Part shown: positions 60,051 to 64,000 of the stretch, one piece after another
How positions within the stretch are numbered: position 1 is the first letter of the stretch
How the letters are laid out: every line of letters starts with the position of its first letter
Assembly: GCA_033064195.1 (NCBI GenBank)
Contig: JARBJD010000204.1
Coordinates: 62,001 to 126,000 of the forward strand
DNA: 64,000 bases
DNA from: Blattamonas nauphoetae
Taxonomy: Eukaryota > Preaxostyla > Oxymonadida
Reading direction: 5' to 3'
The notes under the pieces: model-generated
The model's database searches: none
What the model was told of the DNA's origin: nothing
The model's input: only the letters and a program-made list of their open reading frames with translations
Made by a program: the position numbers and the translations under genes

Positions 60051-61061
60051 GTACTCATTCCCTCCTGCCCCTTCGCACGGTCATCACAGCCTATCCACAC
60101 TCCAAAACGTCACTTTCCCACCTCATCCTCTTAAATTACTTTTTCTTCCTCATATTCACGCATCCACATGTAACCTTCCTATTTCACTCTTATTGTTTTC
60201 GTCATCAATTTATTAATTCCTGGGTTTAGTCGTGTACAGAAAGAAGTGGTTGATCAAGCCCATTGTTGCGACTTACGAGTGGTGACCTCCTAATTAGGCG
60301 CTGTCCGAGGACGGACAGCGCCTCACTTTGTCCGGACAATTGCTCCTCACTAGTCAGCTCCTCCTCAGCCGAGTCTTGCCCAATCAGTGTCAGCGTGTAT
60401 TCCGTCCCTTTCTCCAACTCCACACTCGAAAACGTCAGTTTCACTTTCCCTTTCGTTGACCCATCCAGTTCACTCACTTCAATCTTCGAAAGCCGAGCTA
60501 CTGTTGGAATCGTGAACGACACAGGATGATTGATTTCGATCGATTGTGTCGGCTTCAACACACTCTCCACTTCTTTCACAATCCATGTTCTTCCTTCAAT
60601 CCATTTCGGATCTGATCCAATCACTCCCAAGTAAGTCGATCCTGTCGATTTCCCTTCACCTCGTGTGATCATCCCCTCCCCTCACCTCGTGTGATCATCC
60701 CCTCCCCTCACCTCGTGTACTCATTCCCTCCTGCCCCTTCGCACGGTCATCACAGCCTATCCACACTCCAAAACGTCACTTTCCCACCTCATCCTCTTAA
60801 ATTACTTTTTCTTCCTCATATTCACGCATCCACATGTAACCTTCCTATTTCACTCTTATTGTTTTCGTCATCAATTTATTAATTCCTGGGTTTAGTCGTG
60901 TACAGAAAGAAGTGGTTGATCAAGCCCATTGTTGCGACTTACGAGTGGTGACCTCCTAATTAGGCGCTGTCCGAGGACGGACAGCGCCTCACTTTGTCCG
61001 GACAATTGCTCCTCACTAGTCAGCTCCTCCTCAGCCGAGTCTTGCCCAATCAGTGTCAGCG
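59990..61061. repeat. Direct duplication, 666-bp offset
   Basis: Sequence from the end of the satellite through the right terminus of the hAT-like element, its GTCAGCTC duplication and about 35 bp of receptor gene (to 60395) is repeated without visible change at +666 bp (ending 61061). Between the copies lies the remaining 257 bp of receptor-gene sequence (60396-60652). The second copy stops abruptly and joins unrelated DNA. The satellite probably mediated the exchange; an assembly artefact is also possible. Confidence 0.85.
60297..60324. repeat. Perfect 12-bp-stem hairpin near the right end of the hAT-like element
   Basis: AGGCGCTGTCCG, a 4-base loop AGGA, then CGGACAGCGCCT. It lies 28 bp inside the terminus and contains the GGACA/TGTCC word seen at the other end. 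It is duplicated at about 60963-60990. A role in transposase binding is inferred. Confidence 0.75.
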
Positions 61062-61250
61062 GATATTGTACCACGTCTGAGCGGCTGTTGAATTTATGTT
61101 CCACCCAACGAGGGCGTTTATGTCCGCCCAGTCCATCTCCTGAACGGATCGGAGATAAGAGATCATTGCATGTTTGATCGTGTAACCCCCGTAAGTAGTG
61201 GTACAAGCGAAATGGGAACCAAACTGGCATAGGTGATACTCCTAGGAGAA
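61062..61250 (-). pseudogene. Tyrosine-recombinase-like C-terminal scrap
   Basis: One minus frame directly beyond the duplication breakpoint reads TTTYGGYTIKHAMISYLRSV and then ALVGWNINSTAAQTWYNI. A helix with YTIKHA, a short loop, a G.W element and a terminal aromatic YN resemble the last part of eukaryotic tyrosine recombinases (Crypton-type and relatives). Only about 60 residues are present, and nothing else of an element is seen. The family assignment is tentative. Confidence 0.35.
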
Positions 61251-61475
61251 TTGGAACGAGAAATCATTTTGAATCTCAGAGCCAATTGATTTTTTTTAAT
61301 ATGACTCATTCTAATTTCCATCTCACTTACTACTGAAAATATTGACATTTCAGAGTAGTCAATATTTGGCCGTAAATTCAAAAATAAAGGCGAAAAACGG
61401 ACCTCTTGAAAAGTGTCTTTTTTGAAGCAAATTTTGAGTACTTTTAGAAAACAACGTCGATTTCTTTTTTTATTC

Positions 61476-61495
61476 AATTTTTTAATTTGTATAAA
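61476..61495 (+). promoter_or_regulatory. AT-rich motif abutting ATG, copy 1
   Basis: AATTTTTTAATTTGTATAAA ends one base before ATG 61496. It is shared at 19 of 20 positions with 63779-63798. It is probably a core promoter (TATA-like) giving a very short or absent 5' UTR. Nothing like it is seen before the other genes of the window. Confidence 0.55.
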
Positions 61496-62088
61496 ATGAG
61501 CAGCGTCTTGACACCAACACAACTACTGGAAATTTTGGACAAAGAAGATTTGAAAATGAAATCACCTCCAACTCTCAATCGACAAGGAACAACATATCTC
61601 ACAGGAAGCACTTTCGAATACTATCTCGAAGAGAAACCAGATGAAACTTATCAAGTGTACGTCAATAGTTTCGTCAAAGGATACAGACCACATCTGAATC
61701 GCCAGAAATATCTTCGACCAGCAAATCGTTGTACAAAAGAGAAGCTTATTGAATCAATGAAAATGAGAATTGTGAACTCATTTCTGAATACACTCATTCA
61801 AGTACTCCAGTAACATATCGACATGAAGGAATTGAATGGATAGTAATCCCATCAAAATGGATGAAAGGATTCAGAACTCATCAGAACAAACGAAAACGAT
61901 ACACACAATCGTTTGTTGAAAATGAATTGAAAAAAGAGAATTGTGAACTCATTGGAACATACACAAAGGTACTTGAGCCATTCAAATATCGCGATTTACG
62001 AACAAAGAATGAGTATTACGTTCGCTTGGACAATTGGTTGTATTTTGGAGACCGTCCTCACTTGAGAAAGTACCATGAAAGGTCATGA
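61496..62088 (+). pseudogene. Unrecognised repeat-domain protein of possible virus-like or mobile origin, copy 1
   Basis: Beginning at ATG 61496, the coding sequence contains a repeated module of about 70 residues with ENCELI.EYT, VTYRHEGIEWIVIPSKW, GFRTHQNKRKRYTQ and later NEYYVRLDNWLYFGDRPHL. The module loosely recalls the DUF723-type repeats of phage, giant-virus and homing-endonuclease proteins, but I cannot assign it. The copy appears broken about once. The region is AT-rich, unlike the host genes. A second member begins at 63799. I treat it as a fossil of uncertain family. Confidence 0.45.
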
Positions 62089-63778
62089 AAACACTGAAAA
62101 TCTATTTTTGACCACAAATCACTGAAATCCAACATGAGAACCATTTCGAAAAATTCTGAAAAAAATTCTAAAATCTCGGGGACACTGTCGGTCCTCGATC
62201 AAGACAATCCTGATGAAAATCGGTTGAGAATTCGTCGAACTGCATACCGAACTTTGGTCCAAAAAGTGACGAAAAAGTCGATGTTCAGATTTCGCCACTA
62301 TGAACCGCTTTATAGCTCAAATTGTGTTCAAACACGTTTGATTGCGACGGAAATCATTTTGAAAGGTAGGATTTTCGATAAAAAGCACTTCTGAGATTTT
62401 TGGTTTGATCCGACCCATTGAGGTTTTTTCGCGTTTTTCGAGATTTTTTTAGAAAAGGTATGGACGTTCGGGACTATGTCCTTTTGATCACTTTTCGTCG
62501 TCTTACGGTGTTTTTGGGTGTGAAAACGCAAGTTGGCGTCTTTTTGTGTCATTCATCTCTGAAAACTTTTGACACCTCTACATTCGGACACTTTTTCATG
62601 AATTTTCACATTTCACTACTTTCACTTCATTTACTCCGTTATTGCATCATTTTAACGAACATAAGTCGACGCGAGACGTATAGCGCTTTTCCTTAGTTTC
62701 ATTTTGTGGGTTCTTCGATCACACTTGTGACGACACATTTGCACCAACAGTTTGACACTATGGATTTTTTGATCCGATTTTCACTGCAAATCCTTCTTTC
62801 TCACGGTATGAGTGAGGTGTGCTCAAATTTTGAGGAGATTTTGTCGGATAGTTCTCCCATAAAGTCACTTTTTCATGTTTTCACTTCACAACTTTTGACC
62901 GTTTTTGTCACTTCAAAACCGACTGTAGTCCCTTTCATTTCATCACTTTCTCTCCCCATTTCACATATGATCTGTTCATCATTCCTCTTCATTTTGCTCA
63001 ATTCACTTCCATTTTGTGGGCCGTTCTCACTTCACTAGCACATCATTTTAGTCGAGTTTTCATCACTTTTTTCACAAAAACAGAGTAAAAGAAAGCGAAA
63101 CAATCAACAATGAAGTGAGCAAGTATGAAACTGAGAGAGAAATTGACGATCGTGAAAACGGTGTGAAATGTGGCGTCAATAGTGAAAATTAGGTCTGTGT
63201 TCCGGTTTTTCTCTCTTAAAAACAACGAAAATGATTCAAAAATTTACGTGATATGATGAAGATTACGGAAAAATTCCGAGATATGAAGTGAGCCGTTGAA
63301 AGTGAGATCTCTGCAGAATGTCGGAATCTTCACTTAACGGGAATTAGTGTGTTATATTCGAGAAAAAGTTTAGTTGAAAGAAACATGAATGAAGTGGTTA
63401 AAAACAGTAAACAACGAGAAAACGAAGACGGAAGTGAGGTCAAAAACGAAACCATAATGAGCAATAAACAAGTGACAATTAGCCCGGAAACAGCTGAAAC
63501 AAGTCTAAAACAAGAAGAAAATGAGAGTGAAATGATGAAGAATGCATACTTTTACCGAGATCTGATGACGATCCTGAAACTCCGCATAACTCTGTAAAAG
63601 TTCGGAAAATCCAAAAAACGAAGCATACCACGATGATCCTGAGCACCAGAAGAATCAGAAACGCGAAGAATTAGAACGAAACGAACATAGTTGAGAAATG
63701 AGTGATCGAACCCATTGATCATCGATCTGAGACTCAAAATCCAGAACTGAGAAATCAATGAAAGAATTTTCATTTTTG
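62089..63778. other. AT-rich region without supported genes
   Basis: About 1.7 kb. It is dominated by TTTTCAC/CACTTT-type words. Two plus frames (62134-62394 and 63349-63597) are charged and short, with no recognisable domain; the second is Glu/Asn/Lys-rich. It could be part of the same foreign-looking block as the two repeat-domain genes. Confidence 0.35.
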
Positions 63779-63798
63779 AATTTTTTAATTTGTATTAA
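63779..63798 (+). promoter_or_regulatory. AT-rich motif abutting ATG, copy 2
   Basis: AATTTTTTAATTTGTATTAA immediately precedes ATG 63799. Only one base differs from 61476-61495, although the DNA upstream of the two motifs is unrelated by eye. Confidence 0.55.
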
Positions 63799-64000
63799 AT
63801 GAATCCAACTGAAATGTACAAGGAAAGACGTCGAGTATGTTCGGAACAAGCATTAATTCAATCAATGAGAGAAGAGAACTGTTCGCTAGTCTCTGAGTAT
63901 GTCAGAAAGAATGTCCCGGTGACGTATGTTCATGAGGGAATCAAGAATTTTAATTTCAATGAAAGAGCAACCAAAAATGAATCGACAAAAATACAATTCA
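63799..64000 (+). CDS. Unrecognised repeat-domain protein, copy 2 (runs off the window)
   Basis: ATG 63799 opens a frame to the window end (67 codons): MNPTEMYKERRRVC, then ALIQSMREENCSLVSEYV, then VPVTYVHEGI. The last two blocks match the module of the 61496 gene (KLIESM.., ENCELISEY, PVTYRHEGI), while the N terminus differs. It is too short to name. It belongs to the same two-member family with a shared upstream motif. Confidence 0.5.
   Translation, partial: MNPTEMYKERRRVCSEQALIQSMREENCSLVSEYVRKNVPVTYVHEGIKNFNFNERATKNESTKIQF

Larger units (their letters stand above)
57470..60352. mobile_element. 2883-bp hAT-like element inserted in the receptor copy (8-bp duplication)
   Basis: The left end is TAGGGATGAGCAACGGACGG; the complement of the right end is TAGTGAGGAGCAATTGTCCGG. 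The imperfect terminal repeats share TAG.GA.GAGCAA. The 8-bp duplication GTCAGCTC flanks it at 57462-57469 and 60353-60360, and a single copy restores the paralogue's frame. GGACA/TGTCC words cluster near both ends, including a perfect hairpin at the right end. No hAT transposase is recognisable. The contents are a diverged piece of the beta-helix receptor family, a 26-bp satellite, and unassigned DNA. Its size and logic match the 45573-48440 element, but the terminal sequences differ, so they are two related families. Confidence 0.85.
54521..60652 (-). pseudogene. Third beta-helix/Ig-like/pseudokinase receptor copy, 5' truncated and split by a hAT-like element
   Basis: From TGA 54521 upward the minus strand aligns closely with the C-terminal half of the 24414-29867 gene: pseudokinase lobe (WGAPEQ, VSVFRLGLLLWEMETG, EHRPTL), membrane helix (MLWIIPIAVAALLAVAFLVV), beta-helix block and Ig-like repeats, up to 57469. 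The reading is then broken by the element 57470-60352. It resumes at 60353-60652 with GVIGSDPKWIEG and VELEKGTEYTLTLIGQ. With one 8-bp duplication removed, EEELT-RKMTT is continuous. Beyond 60652 homology stops at satellite DNA, so the signal peptide, the first beta-helix and part of the repeats are missing. At the TAA position of the plus copy this gene has AAA (Lys). No HRD or DFG is visible. Confidence 0.88.

Noticed and set aside
60226-61230. Minus-strand frames starting MITRGEG and running across the duplication
   Set aside because: They fuse satellite, receptor-gene remnant and transposon end by chance; the 8-bp duplication shows the true boundary.

Overview
The window looks like nuclear DNA of an oxymonad-type flagellate (Preaxostyla, Streblomastix/Blattamonas-like). 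Three things point there. (1) TAA and TAG sit inside otherwise continuous protein-coding frames, fit as glutamine, and every complete gene ends in TGA. (2) Spliceosomal introns are frequent and very short (20 to about 160 bp). (3) The gene content is protist-like: a TmcB-type multi-membrane protein, a large family of secreted beta-helix/pseudokinase receptors, an ABCC transporter, a copine and a very large helical-looking protein. The genus is an inference; ciliates share the code but are usually AT-rich and have different gene content.

Layout. 1-5102 (minus): TmcB-like gene whose 3' part is a 60-copy, 37-bp minisatellite that stays open in all minus-strand frames and runs off the window. 5531-6662 (plus): copine-domain protein with seven tiny introns. 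6876-17797 (plus): a giant protein of about 3550 residues, family not recognised. 18045-29867 (plus): two tandem paralogues of a surface family with signal peptide, beta-helix and Ig-like repeats; the second also has a transmembrane helix and a degenerate kinase domain. 29868-41729: repeat-rich, with one cysteine-rich/coiled-coil gene (33996-35768) that supplies the clearest evidence for reassigned stops, plus foldback elements and remains of Mutator-like, mariner-like and unclassified DDE transposases.

41730-50458 (minus): an ABCC-type transporter gene split just before its first Walker A motif by a 4.3-kb foldback element (TA duplication). That element is itself split by a 2.87-kb hAT-like element (8-bp duplication) carrying a piece of an alanyl-tRNA synthetase gene and a tRNA-like sequence. 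50682-52631 (minus): secreted calcineurin-like phosphoesterase. 52867-53976 (minus): mannose-6-phosphate-receptor-like type I membrane protein with a 20-bp intron. 54521-60652 (minus): a third, broken copy of the beta-helix/pseudokinase family, split by a second hAT-like element (57470-60352, 8-bp duplication) that carries a diverged fragment of the same family and a 26-bp satellite. 61062-64000: AT-rich mobile or foreign-looking DNA with a tyrosine-recombinase-like scrap and two members of an unrecognised repeat-domain gene family that share an upstream motif touching the ATG.

The host genes are not an operon. The phosphoesterase and the receptor-like gene are secretory/endomembrane proteins; the beta-helix family and the ABC protein are surface proteins. 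The most notable results are the code reassignment, the coding minisatellite, and two independent gene-carrying hAT-like insertions with clean 8-bp duplications inside host genes.
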